Assembly (NCBI GenBank): GCA_004551905.1
Contig: SFPL01000058.1
Location: 1 to 48,611 of the forward strand
Direction: 5' to 3'
Source of the DNA: Lentisphaeraceae bacterium
Lineage (GTDB): Bacteria; Verrucomicrobiota; Kiritimatiellia; RFP12; UBA1067
DNA length: 48,611 nt
Below, in pieces: positions 16,950-24,917 of this stretch. A program made the translations under genes and the position numbers. Position 1 is the stretch's first letter; each line of letters opens with the position of its first letter. The notes under the pieces are model-generated. The model saw only the letters and a list, made by a program, of their open reading frames with translations, searched no databases and was not told the DNA's origin.

Positions 16950-19703
16950 TTATTTCTCGGCCTTCTCGGCGTCATCGCGATTCTTCACCGCGCGGGCGTT
17001 CTCGCCCCTGTAGGCCTCGTCCGCCGCGCCAAGCTCCGCTGCCGCCTCCTTGAGCTTGCGCTCGCGCACCTCGGCGGCCAGCTTCTTTAGATCCTCCTGG
17101 CTCTTCTCGTCGAGCATCTTCTCCTCCAGCTCCTCGCGCTTTTCCTCGTCGAGCTCTTCCTTGTGCATCTTAAGCCAGAGCTCGCGCTCGTCCTGGGACA
17201 TCTTCTCCAGCGCCTTGACGCGCTCGACCTTGGCCTTTTCGATGGCGATCTTGGTCTTGCGCTCCTCGTCCTGCTTCTTCCACTCGTCCTTCAGGCGGCG
17301 GAGCTGCTCTTTCTTCTCGACCGGGTCGGCAAGCTCGCTAAGCGACCAGCCGTGGTCGTCCCACGGATTGGGGTCGGAAAGCGTCTTCTTCCGGCGAAGT
17401 GCCTCGACCTGCGCGCTCTCAGCATCGTCCAGGACATAGGGCGTCATGAAGACAAGCAGCTCCTTGCGATCCTCCGATTGTTCAACCTTGCCAAAAAGCC
17501 ATTTGCCAATCCAAGGGATGTCTTTCAGAATCGGGATGCCTGTCTGCCTCTCGCTCGTCTTCGTCTCCGTCAGCCCCCCCAGGACGACCGTTTGGCCGTT
17601 TTCCAGCAGGATGTCGGCGGACATCTTCCTCTGCAAGGCCGTGTCAACTGTTTCCTTCGACGGAGCCCCGTTGCTCGCACTGCTGCTCACCAGCACAGAC
17701 TGTCCGGCCCCCAGCTGAGAATATTCCTCCTCGACCTCAAGCATGACCGTCCCGTTCGGGTTGATCTTCGGCGTCACCTTGATCTTGATTCCGAGATCCT
17801 TGTCCGAATAGTTGTAAGACACAGATCCGTAGAGGCTGCCCGAAGAGGAACTCGTCGAGCCGCTGTAGAACTTGCGGGACTCCGTCGCCTCGATCGTCGC
17901 CTCCTTGTTGTCCACGGTCATGACGATTGGCGAGGCGATATACTTCGAACGGTCGTCGTTCTTCGAGGCGTTGATGATGGCGGCCAGGTTCAGCCTGTCT
18001 GACTTGAGGAAGTAGTTGATGCCGCTCCCAGTCGGGTTGACAATGTAATTGACGGCATTCGACACTGCGAACCCGAACAGGGCCTCCGCGTTGCCGCCGC
18101 CGCCGCCGCCAAGTGCATAGCCGTCGCCCGACTTCCGGCTCATACCGTTCTTCCCGTCCTTGTTGTAACGCACCCAGTCAATCCCCGTATTCAGTCCGTC
18201 GCCCAGGGTGACCTCGATGATCACCGTCTCGATCAAGACCTGGCTCAGCTTGATGTCCATCGACTCGATGATGGCCTCGACCGTGGGGACCAGCTCCTTC
18301 TGGGTCATCACCACGAGGCCGTTGATGCGCTTGTCGGCGAGGACGGTGGTGTTCTCCTTGGAGAGCTCGCCCGCCTGCGGCTCGCCGGTGCGCTTGTTCG
18401 CCGGCTGGCGCGTCGCGGATGTGCGGCCGGTCGTCATGTTCGCGCCGCCGCCGGTCGAGGTCTTCGCCGCGGCGTTCTGGCTCGACTTCGCGCTTGCCTT
18501 GCTCGACGGCGCGTTGCCGATGAGATCGTTGATCATGTCCGAGACGTCCTCAGCGTCCGCGTACTTGAGCCGGTAGACCTTAACCACCGTCGGCGGCGTC
18601 GTCTCCACGTCCAACTGCTCGATCACCTTGTCGAAGAAGTCCATGTTCGCCTTCGAGGTCACGATGATGAGCTTGTTCGAGCGCTCGTCGGAGAGGATCA
18701 GCACCTTGCCGCGGATCATGCCGCGGTCGGCGTCGGAGACCGAGGTCACGAGCGACGGCTGGTTTACCGGCGCCGCCGGCTGCGGATTGGCGCGGTTGAG
18801 AAGACGAGGACCGAAGTGGCTGACAGGCGCCGCCTGTGCCGCAGGGCCTGGCTGCTTGCCGTTCTTCTCCTGCTCCTCCTTGCTCTTCTGCACAATCGCC
18901 TCGAGCGCCGTCTTGATGTCCACCGCCGCCGCGTTGCGGATCTGGCGCACATACACGTTCTCGGTGATTGGCGTTTCCACGTCGATCATCCGGGCGATCT
19001 CGCGCATCCGGTTGATGTTCGCCTCGGTGTCGGTGATGATGATCGAGTTGGTGCGCTCGAAGACGAGCAGCACTCCGTTGGCGGACTTGAAGCCCTCCAG
19101 CGCCTTCTGCGCCTCCTCGATCGAGATGTTGTGGAATGGTACCACCAGCGAGACGACGCGCGTCGACTCCCTGAGCTCCGCGTTCGGGTCCATGATCAGC
19201 GGAATGCCGTCTTTGCGCACGTCCCTGCGCGGGATCGCGCGGCAGAACTTCTCGCCGTAGGGCTCGAGGTGGATGCCGTTCATCTCCAGCACCGTCTCGA
19301 TCGCCTCGAGCTTGTCCTCGTCGGACAGCTCCTGGCCCTGCAGCGGCTGCAGGGTGATGGTGGCGGACGGCGTCTGGGGGTCCTTGAGGACGGTCACATT
19401 CTTCAGCTCGCCGTAGACCTTGAAGACCATCTCCACCGGCGCCTGGTTGAACTCGATCGACCTACCACCCGGCTCCACCTTCTTGTCAGCAGTCCCAGAC
19501 GGCGAAGACGAGGTCTGGAGAGAAGTCGCCGAGGGAGTGTTGGCGGACGGATTGTAGCGCAAAGGGGAACGTCGGGGCGACAACAGTCCGCCAGGGCGCA
19601 GCAATCTGGAATTCTCCGATTCCTGTTCCTTAGCCACGGCTGTCTCGGCAGACAGGATGACCACGACCGCCAGCATAAGTAGAGTCTTGAACTTTGATTT
19701 CAT
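16950..19703 (-). CDS. secretin (GspD/PilQ family) with long charged C-terminal tail
   Basis: Secretins form the outer-membrane gate of type II secretion and type IV pilus systems. The protein is about 917 residues. After a signal peptide come an N0-like domain (VEMVFKVYGELKNVTVLKD), three N1-N3 ring domains with the repeated VVSLVVPFHN, VVKVYRLKYADAEDVSDMI and TVLADKRINGLVVMT segments, and the secretin barrel ending GQTVVLGGLTET ... GIPILKDIPWIGKWLFG ... LLVFMTPYVL. About 150 residues follow, rich in Lys and Glu and predicted to form a coiled coil, which is unusual for GspD. I choose the ATG at 19703 over the GTG at 19709 because GGAG lies 8 nt before it. No secretion ATPase is in the operon. 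Confidence 0.92.
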   Translation of the reverse strand: MKSKFKTLLMLAVVVILSAETAVAKEQESENSRLLRPGGLLSPRRSPLRYNPSANTPSATSLQTSSSPSGTADKKVEPGGRSIEFNQAPVEMVFKVYGELKNVTVLKDPQTPSATITLQPLQGQELSDEDKLEAIETVLEMNGIHLEPYGEKFCRAIPRRDVRKDGIPLIMDPNAELRESTRVVSLVVPFHNISIEEAQKALEGFKSANGVLLVFERTNSIIITDTEANINRMREIARMIDVETPITENVYVRQIRNAAAVDIKTALEAIVQKSKEEQEKNGKQPGPAAQAAPVSHFGPRLLNRANPQPAAPVNQPSLVTSVSDADRGMIRGKVLILSDERSNKLIIVTSKANMDFFDKVIEQLDVETTPPTVVKVYRLKYADAEDVSDMINDLIGNAPSSKASAKSSQNAAAKTSTGGGANMTTGRTSATRQPANKRTGEPQAGELSKENTTVLADKRINGLVVMTQKELVPTVEAIIESMDIKLSQVLIETVIIEVTLGDGLNTGIDWVRYNKDGKNGMSRKSGDGYALGGGGGGNAEALFGFAVSNAVNYIVNPTGSGINYFLKSDRLNLAAIINASKNDDRSKYIASPIVMTVDNKEATIEATESRKFYSGSTSSSSGSLYGSVSYNYSDKDLGIKIKVTPKINPNGTVMLEVEEEYSQLGAGQSVLVSSSASNGAPSKETVDTALQRKMSADILLENGQTVVLGGLTETKTSERQTGIPILKDIPWIGKWLFGKVEQSEDRKELLVFMTPYVLDDAESAQVEALRRKKTLSDPNPWDDHGWSLSELADPVEKKEQLRRLKDEWKKQDEERKTKIAIEKAKVERVKALEKMSQDERELWLKMHKEELDEEKREELEEKMLDEKSQEDLKKLAAEVRERKLKEAAAELGAADEAYRGENARAVKNRDDAEKAEK

Positions 19704-19731
19704 GTTCACCGCTCCGTTTTCGTTGTAAATC

Positions 19732-20265
19732 CTACTCCCTCATGTACGCGCAGGTTATCGAAAGCGACCCCCTGAGATACCCTTTCTTCTGGCTGGGCTT
19801 GAGGCTGATCTCCTTGACGTCGAACATCCCCTCTGGCGTGTTCTCGAGCGCGTGCATGAACTTCACCAGCGCCTCCAGCGAACCCTCCCAGCTCTTCACC
19901 TCGATCGGCAGCTCCAGGACGTCCCCCGCCTCCACCTCCTTGCCGGAGTCGATCGAGGTGATCAGCACCAGATTCGTGCGCGCGAGATCCTCCACCTTCC
20001 TGAGCCACACCGTGTCCGTCGCCTTGCCCGCCTCGAAGGTGGGCATCGCCGCCTTTTCGCGGTCGTAGAGCTCGTTCCACTTGCGCCTCTCGGAAATGAG
20101 CTTTTCCTCCTGCTCGTACCGGTCGCACTCCCTGCGATACGCCTTCGCCGCGCGCTTCCACGCGCTTTCGGCGCTGAAGAACCAGACCCCGACCGCGACG
20201 GCGTAGAGTACGACAACGGCTACCACGGCCAGCATCGCCTTCTCCCTGAGCTTCGCGTCGTCCAT
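19732..20265 (-). CDS. PilO/GspM-like inner-membrane assembly protein
   Basis: The 177-residue protein has one N-terminal membrane segment (residues 10-30), a short coiled coil (residues 35-65), and a C-terminal ferredoxin-like domain as in PilO, with LPIEVKSWEGSLEALVKFMHALEN and a terminal beta pair. PilO/GspM proteins link the cytoplasmic platform to the secretin. The frame is open further upstream but would overlap the preceding gene. The ATG at 20265 follows that stop by 5 nt and has GGAGGAG just upstream. It sits between a PilM/PilN-like gene and the secretin, the usual gene order. Confidence 0.75.
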   Translation of the reverse strand: MDDAKLREKAMLAVVAVVVLYAVAVGVWFFSAESAWKRAAKAYRRECDRYEQEEKLISERRKWNELYDREKAAMPTFEAGKATDTVWLRKVEDLARTNLVLITSIDSGKEVEAGDVLELPIEVKSWEGSLEALVKFMHALENTPEGMFDVKEISLKPSQKKGYLRGSLSITCAYMRE

Positions 20266-20270
20266 GTCGG

Positions 20271-21554
20271 CTACTCCTCCTCCATCCTGCGGCTGCACTC
20301 GATCTCGAACTTCTGCCTGCCGTCCTTCTGTTTGCTGAGCGCGCCGAGGCGCACCACCTCGAAGATCTTCTCGCCCTCGCCGTCCTCGCCGTCCTCGCCC
20401 TCGGCGCACATCTCTGCAAGCGCGTCCTTGAGCTGGTAGGCGGAGCTGGAGTCGTCCGACTCCGCGCGCAGGCGCACGCCGTCGTCGCGCGTGAAGTCCC
20501 AGGAGGAGAGCGTCACCCCGGCGGGCAGACGGTCCGACACCGCCTTCATTATCTCCAGCGCACCGCGCGAATGGTCGGAATACTTCCTGACCAGCTTCAC
20601 CTTCGCCTTCTTGTCCGACACCGCCTTGTACTGCTTGGCGTGGCGCTTGCAGAGCTCCTTCTGGTAGTCGGTCATGTATCCGTATGCGATCGGCACCCCA
20701 AAAAGGACCGCCATCGCCACCAGCCACACCGCCACCGCGGCAATCATGTTGCGCAGGAGCTTCGCCTTGAAGCGCGTCTCGGCCAGCACCTCGCGCCAGC
20801 TGTCGGGCATCGCGTTGAGCGAGCCGTCCTCGGCAGTGCGCTCGGCTATGCCCGCGAGCCCCGCGTCGGCGCCGATCTCGATCGAGCGCACCGGCGCGCC
20901 GAACGAGGCGAGCGGGTCGGGCGCAGGCTCGGCTGGTGGTTCCGCCGCGGAATCCGCCGCGGAATCCTCGGCCTCGCGCCGGACGCGAACAACTTCGCCG
21001 AGCGGCTTCGGTCCGCCGAAGTCCTCGGCCTCCAAAAGGGAAAGCATCGCCTCGCGCCTCAGGTCCAAGCCCGGAGACGCAGCGCGGATGGAGACGGGGA
21101 GGTCAGCGTCGAGGACGACGAGCGAAACGCCGTCCGGACCCTCGAATACCACGAGCCGGCGGCCCTCGCCGCCAATCGCCCGCCAGACGCCGCGCAGCTC
21201 GCCGAGCACCAGCGCGTCGACCCTCACGACGTTCAGCTTCGCCGCGTCGAGCGCGTCGGCGATGTCGTCGGCCGAGCCCTCGGGCAGCGCCGCAGCAAGG
21301 TACACTGCGTGGCCGTCGGCCTCGTCGCAGACCTGCTCAAGACCGACCGCAAGCGACTCGTCCGGGAACGGACTTGCCGCGGACAATATGCCGCGCGCTA
21401 CCTCGACCGGGTCCTCGCCTTCGGCGACGCGTACCAGCCTGACGAGCAGCCGCCCGAGCGGCAGCGCCAACACGGCCTCCCGGCTCTTCACGCCGGAAGC
21501 CATAACGCGCAGCACCCCGCCCTCGAAGACGGCAGTCTGGTATACCTTGTCCAT
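20271..21554 (-). CDS. PilM-PilN (GspL)-like fusion protein
   Basis: The 427-residue protein joins an N-terminal actin-like half (residues 1-180, with alternating beta strands and LVVFEGPDGVSLVVLDADLPVSIRAA), an acidic Ala/Glu/Pro linker (about 200-225), one membrane helix near 268-294 (MIAAVAVWLVAMAVLFGVPIA) and a PilN-like periplasmic domain (DRLPAGVTLSSWDFTRDDGVRLRAES). This is the architecture of GspL, equivalent to PilM fused to PilN. It leads the secretin operon. The ATG lies 8 nt after TATAAT with no Shine-Dalgarno, so the mRNA is predicted leaderless. A Glu/Gly/Asp run (EGEDGEDGEGE) near the end is unusual. Confidence 0.75.
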   Translation of the reverse strand: MDKVYQTAVFEGGVLRVMASGVKSREAVLALPLGRLLVRLVRVAEGEDPVEVARGILSAASPFPDESLAVGLEQVCDEADGHAVYLAAALPEGSADDIADALDAAKLNVVRVDALVLGELRGVWRAIGGEGRRLVVFEGPDGVSLVVLDADLPVSIRAASPGLDLRREAMLSLLEAEDFGGPKPLGEVVRVRREAEDSAADSAAEPPAEPAPDPLASFGAPVRSIEIGADAGLAGIAERTAEDGSLNAMPDSWREVLAETRFKAKLLRNMIAAVAVWLVAMAVLFGVPIAYGYMTDYQKELCKRHAKQYKAVSDKKAKVKLVRKYSDHSRGALEIMKAVSDRLPAGVTLSSWDFTRDDGVRLRAESDDSSSAYQLKDALAEMCAEGEDGEDGEGEKIFEVVRLGALSKQKDGRQKFEIECSRRMEEE

Positions 21555-21562
21555 TTAGGTGT

Positions 21563-21571
21563 ATTATAACA
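21563..21571 (-). promoter_or_regulatory. extended -10 promoter (TGTTATAAT) of the secretin operon
   Basis: The minus strand reads TTGTTATAATACACCTAA and then ATG, with an 8-nt spacer. There is no -35 and no ribosome binding site. Confidence 0.72.
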
Positions 21572-21598
21572 AAAATAGCGCTGCGCGTGGCTTTTGGC

Positions 21599-23005
21599 TT
21601 AGATGCGGCTGAGCTGCTGGCCGGATTTGGAGTCCTTCACCGCCCAGCCGGCGGCGGCGAGCTCGTCGCGGATCCGGTCCGACTCCGCCCAGTCCTTCGC
21701 CGCACGCGCGGCGGCGCGGCAGTCGACGAGCGCCTGGATCTCGGCGGGGACCGCCTCGGCCTTCGCCCGGCCGAAGAACACCACGCCCAGCACTTCGTCC
21801 ATGCGACGAAACACCGCAAGCACGGCGGCCGCCTCGGCCGGCTTGAGCCCGCCGGACTGCATCGCGGCGTTGGCGCCGCGCACGAGCTCGAAGAGCGCGG
21901 CGAATCCGCGCGGCAGGTTGAGGTCGTCGGAGACGGCGGCAGTGAAGTCCTCAAGGCACTTCGCCGCGAAAGCAGGCGCGGCGGCGAGGTCGCCCGCGGC
22001 ACCGGCCGCAGCAGCCTCGAGCTTGTCGACGCACTCGTCTACGCGGGCGAGCGAGCGCCGCGCGTCCTCGAGCGCGCTGAAGGCGAAGTTGAGCCCGGTG
22101 CGGTAGTGGGCGTTCACGAGAACGTAGCGGATCTCGCGCCCGGTATACCCCTTCTCGACGAGATCGCGCAGGGTGAAGAAGTTGCCGGCCGACTTGGACA
22201 TCTTCTCGCCGTTTACCTTGAGGTGGGCGCAGTGCATCCAGGTGCGCACGAACGGCTTGCCGGTCGCCGCCTCGGCCTGGGCGATCTCGTTCTCGTGGTG
22301 CGGAAAGAGGTTGTCGATGCCGCCGGTGTGGAGGTCGAACGACTCGCCGAGGTACTTCATCGACATCGCCGAGCACTCGATGTGCCAGCCCGGGCGGCCG
22401 CGCCCCCACGGCGAGTCCCAGCCGACGGGGCCGTCCGACTCCTCCCACGCCTTCCATAGCGCGAAGTCGCCCACGTTCTCCTTGTCGTACTCGTCGGCCG
22501 CGCACCTGAGGCCGGTCTGCTGGTGGTCGAAGTCGATATGCGCGAGCTTGCCGTAGCTCGGGAACTTGCGGACGCTGAAGTAGACCGAGCCGTCGTCGCT
22601 CTGGTAGGCGACGCCTTTCTCGACCAGCTTCGCGACGAACGCGATCATCTCAGGGATGTGGTCCGTCGCCGCCGGGTAGACCTCGGCCGGCTGGATGTTG
22701 AGCGTCTTCAGGTCCGCGAAGAATGCGTCCTTGTAGGTCTGGGTGTAGTCGCCGAGCGCGACCCCGTTCGCGTTGGCGTTACGGATGGTCTTGTCGTCCA
22801 CGTCGGTGAGGTTCATCACCTGCTTCACGCCCATGCCGCAGAACTGGATGACGCGCCGGAGGACGTCCTCGAACATGTAGGCGCGGAAGTTGCCGATGTG
22901 GGCGAAGTTGTAGACGGTCGGCCCGCAGGTGTAGAGGCGGACGACGTTACCCTCGAGGGGCTTGAGCTCCTCGACTCTCCTGGAGAGGCTGTTGTAGACG
23001 TTCAT
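21599..23005 (-). CDS. cysS: cysteinyl-tRNA synthetase
   Basis: CysS charges tRNA-Cys in the cytoplasm. The 468-residue protein is of normal length and has class I signatures: zinc-site Cys in YTCGPTVYNFAHIGNFRAY (a HIGH variant, HIGN), MNLTDVDDKTI, RPGWHIECSAMS, HTGGIDNLFPHHENEIAQ, and KMSKS in NGEKMSKSAGNF. The C-terminus carries the usual helical DALR-like region. It is a single-gene unit with a TGGTATAAT promoter 9 nt from the ATG and no Shine-Dalgarno, so a leaderless message is expected. Confidence 0.97.
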   Translation of the reverse strand: MNVYNSLSRRVEELKPLEGNVVRLYTCGPTVYNFAHIGNFRAYMFEDVLRRVIQFCGMGVKQVMNLTDVDDKTIRNANANGVALGDYTQTYKDAFFADLKTLNIQPAEVYPAATDHIPEMIAFVAKLVEKGVAYQSDDGSVYFSVRKFPSYGKLAHIDFDHQQTGLRCAADEYDKENVGDFALWKAWEESDGPVGWDSPWGRGRPGWHIECSAMSMKYLGESFDLHTGGIDNLFPHHENEIAQAEAATGKPFVRTWMHCAHLKVNGEKMSKSAGNFFTLRDLVEKGYTGREIRYVLVNAHYRTGLNFAFSALEDARRSLARVDECVDKLEAAAAGAAGDLAAAPAFAAKCLEDFTAAVSDDLNLPRGFAALFELVRGANAAMQSGGLKPAEAAAVLAVFRRMDEVLGVVFFGRAKAEAVPAEIQALVDCRAAARAAKDWAESDRIRDELAAAGWAVKDSKSGQQLSRI

Positions 23006-23014
23006 TTGGCGTGT

Positions 23015-23023
23015 ATTATACCA
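23015..23023 (-). promoter_or_regulatory. extended -10 promoter (TGGTATAAT) of cysS
   Basis: The minus strand reads ATGGTATAATACACGCCAA and then ATG; the spacer after TATAAT is 9 nt. Confidence 0.73.
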
Positions 23024-23026
23024 TAT

Positions 23027-23092
23027 TCGCCTGCCCGCCGTAGCCTTGACGTAGGCAGCAACATCTGGCGCAGGCGGGTGGCTCGTGGCTTA
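23027..23092. repeat. dispersed intergenic element, copy 2
   Basis: The plus strand has GCCTGCCCGCCGTAGCCTTG followed by ACGTAGGCAGCAACATCTGGCGCAGGCGGGTGGCTCGTGG. The first and last parts (CGCCTGC and GCAGGCG) are complementary, giving a stem. The core matches the copy at 2985-3057. It fills the gap between the cysS promoter and the stop codon of the phosphatase gene. Confidence 0.6.
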
Positions 23093-23764
23093 GACCGCAA
23101 CGCCGCAGATGCCGTCGGAGAGGCCGGCGCGGACGAGCGCGTAGCGGCGCGAGCCGTCGGGGTAGACGAGAATCGCGGCGGAATCGAGGAAGCGCGGCCA
23201 GTTTGCGCGGGAGAACTGCGGAATCGCGCCGCGCGCGGCGAGCAGCGCCGCAATGTAGCAGTCGTGGGTGGTGGCGATCAGAAGCCGCCGCTCCAGCCGC
23301 TCCAGCAGCCAGCGCTCGCATCTGTCCGCCGAGGCGGCGAGCGGACGAAAGCCGGGGAGATTCCCGGTCGCGTAGTATTCGCTGCACGCCTCGAAGAAGT
23401 CCCGCTCCTTGAACACCTTCAGCACAATGAGCGGATCGTCGTAGTAGAACGACCCATTGCCCAAGAGCTCGTCGACCGGGATCGCCGGCGCCTCAACCCC
23501 CATCCCTTCCGCAATCGCTGCGGCGGTCATCCGGGTGCGCCGGAGCGGGCTGGAGACGAAGGTGACGTCGTCACGAAACTCCGCGAGCATGGCGCCGAAG
23601 CGGAGCGCGGTGGCCATGCCCGCCTCGGTAATCGGCAGCCTGTCGCCGAAGGTGGGATCGTCGTGGTCGATCTTCGGACGCTCCGCGTGGCGCACCTGCA
23701 GCACCGCGCGCGCGCCGCGGCGAAGCTCCGCGGCAAATTCGCCGATTGTCATCTCCCCTTCCAT
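23090..23764 (-). CDS. histidine phosphatase-family protein
   Basis: This 224-residue protein shows the branch-type histidine phosphatase pattern: a nucleophile motif RHAER at residues 25-29 (the usual RHGE has Ala here for Gly), SSPLRRTRMTAAAIAEGM containing the second arginine, and a late THD motif (ATTHDCY) supplying the second histidine. The family includes phosphoglycerate mutase-like enzymes, acid phosphatases and phytases, and the substrate is not evident. It overlaps the upstream DUF167 gene by 16 nt. A GGAGG about 7 nt before the ATG at 23764 supports this start over the internal ATG at 23752. Confidence 0.72.
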   Translation of the reverse strand: MEGEMTIGEFAAELRRGARAVLQVRHAERPKIDHDDPTFGDRLPITEAGMATALRFGAMLAEFRDDVTFVSSPLRRTRMTAAAIAEGMGVEAPAIPVDELLGNGSFYYDDPLIVLKVFKERDFFEACSEYYATGNLPGFRPLAASADRCERWLLERLERRLLIATTHDCYIAALLAARGAIPQFSRANWPRFLDSAAILVYPDGSRRYALVRAGLSDGICGVAV

Positions 23765-24051
23765 CCGCCTTCCTCCGCCGCGCGCAGTTCCGCCGCGCCA
23801 AGCCCCGCGAGCAGGATGCGCTTGTTCTTCGAAGTCTCGCCGCCGACAAAGTTCACCCGGTTCTTCGGCAGCGAGAAAGCGTCCGCCAGCGTCTCCACCA
23901 TCTCCTTGTTCGCCTTGCCGTCGACCGGCGCCGAGCGGATCCGCACCTTGAGCGCGTCGCCGACGACGCCGTCGACGCCGCTACGCGACGAACGCGGCTG
24001 CGCCAGCACATTCAGCACCACTCCATCCGCCGTCTCGGTAAAGTACGCCAT
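23749..24051 (-). CDS. DUF167 (YggU-like) family protein
   Basis: This 100-residue protein matches the small DUF167 family: VLNVLAQPRSSRSGV near the start, LKVRIRSAPVDGKANKEMVETLADAF in the middle (the family core APPvdGKAN) and VNFVGGETSKNKRILLAG at the end. Function is not established. The ATG at 24051 is chosen because AAGGAGG lies 6 nt before it; the earlier in-frame ATG at 24057 touches the ribosome binding site. It lies 14 nt after thiD and overlaps the phosphatase gene. Confidence 0.88.
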   Translation of the reverse strand: MAYFTETADGVVLNVLAQPRSSRSGVDGVVGDALKVRIRSAPVDGKANKEMVETLADAFSLPKNRVNFVGGETSKNKRILLAGLGAAELRAAEEGGWKGR

Positions 24052-24065
24052 CGCCATCCTCCTTG

Positions 24066-24917
24066 TCAGACCATCGGCGCGAAGCCCAGCACTCCGCAGT
24101 CGTCTCCGACCAGATACGAGCCCGCAATGGCGCGGTGGACATGCTCCTTCGCGCCCGCGACCGCCGCCTCGATTCCGCGCCCGAGCGCCAGTTCCGCCGC
24201 GAGTGCTGCGGCCAGCGTGCATCCGGTGCCGTGGGTCGAGACGGGATTCTCTATCCACGGTAGCGGAAACTCGCTAATGGCAAACGCGCCGTCAGGCGCG
24301 CGCGTACAGAGCACGTCCACCGCCGCCTGGCCGGAGCCGTGGCCGCCCTTCACCAGCGTCGCGCAGCCGTAGCGGCCGCAGATCTCCCGCGCCAGTTCCG
24401 CCGCGTGGGCGGCGTCGGCGGCGCGGGCACCGTCCGCAGGGTCGAGCCCGCACAGCGCCTCCGCCTCAGGCAGGTTGGGGGTGGCAATCGTCGCGAGCGG
24501 CAGGAGCCGCCGCTTGATCGACTCCACCGCGTCCTCGGAGACGAGCCGCGCGCCGCTAGTGGCGATCATCACCGGGTCGACCACCTTGGCGATCTCGGGA
24601 TGCTCCCCGATCCGCGCGGCGATCGCCTCGATCGCGGCGACGTCGGCGAGCATGCCGGTCTTCAGCGCGCGGATGGAGTAGACGCCAACGACCGCGTCGA
24701 GCTGCGCGGCGACGAAGTCTGCCGGCACCGCCATCGCGGCGCTTACGCCGGACGGGTTCTGCGCGGTCAGCGCGGCGAATACGGTGCAGCCGTGGAGGCC
24801 GTAGGCGTGGAACGCGCGCAGGTCGGCCTGGACGCCGGCGTTGCCGCCGGAGTCGCTGCCGGCGATGGTCAGGCAGCACGGCGCGACGGACGCGGGGCTA
24901 TTTGAGTTCGACCTCAT
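24066..24917 (-). CDS. thiD: hydroxymethylpyrimidine/phosphomethylpyrimidine kinase
   Basis: ThiD phosphorylates HMP and HMP-P in thiamine synthesis. The 283-residue protein carries the ribokinase-like ThiD motifs: LTIAGSDSGGNAGVQADLRAF, TVFAALTAQNPSGV, LKTGML, KVVDPVMIATSGARL, TPNLPEAEALCG, LVKGGHG, and the catalytic anion hole STHGTGCTLAAALAAELALG. The start overlaps the end of the glycosidase-like gene by 20 nt, and no better start lies downstream. No other thiamine gene or TPP riboswitch is in the window. Confidence 0.95.
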   Translation of the reverse strand: MRSNSNSPASVAPCCLTIAGSDSGGNAGVQADLRAFHAYGLHGCTVFAALTAQNPSGVSAAMAVPADFVAAQLDAVVGVYSIRALKTGMLADVAAIEAIAARIGEHPEIAKVVDPVMIATSGARLVSEDAVESIKRRLLPLATIATPNLPEAEALCGLDPADGARAADAAHAAELAREICGRYGCATLVKGGHGSGQAAVDVLCTRAPDGAFAISEFPLPWIENPVSTHGTGCTLAAALAAELALGRGIEAAVAGAKEHVHRAIAGSYLVGDDCGVLGFAPMV

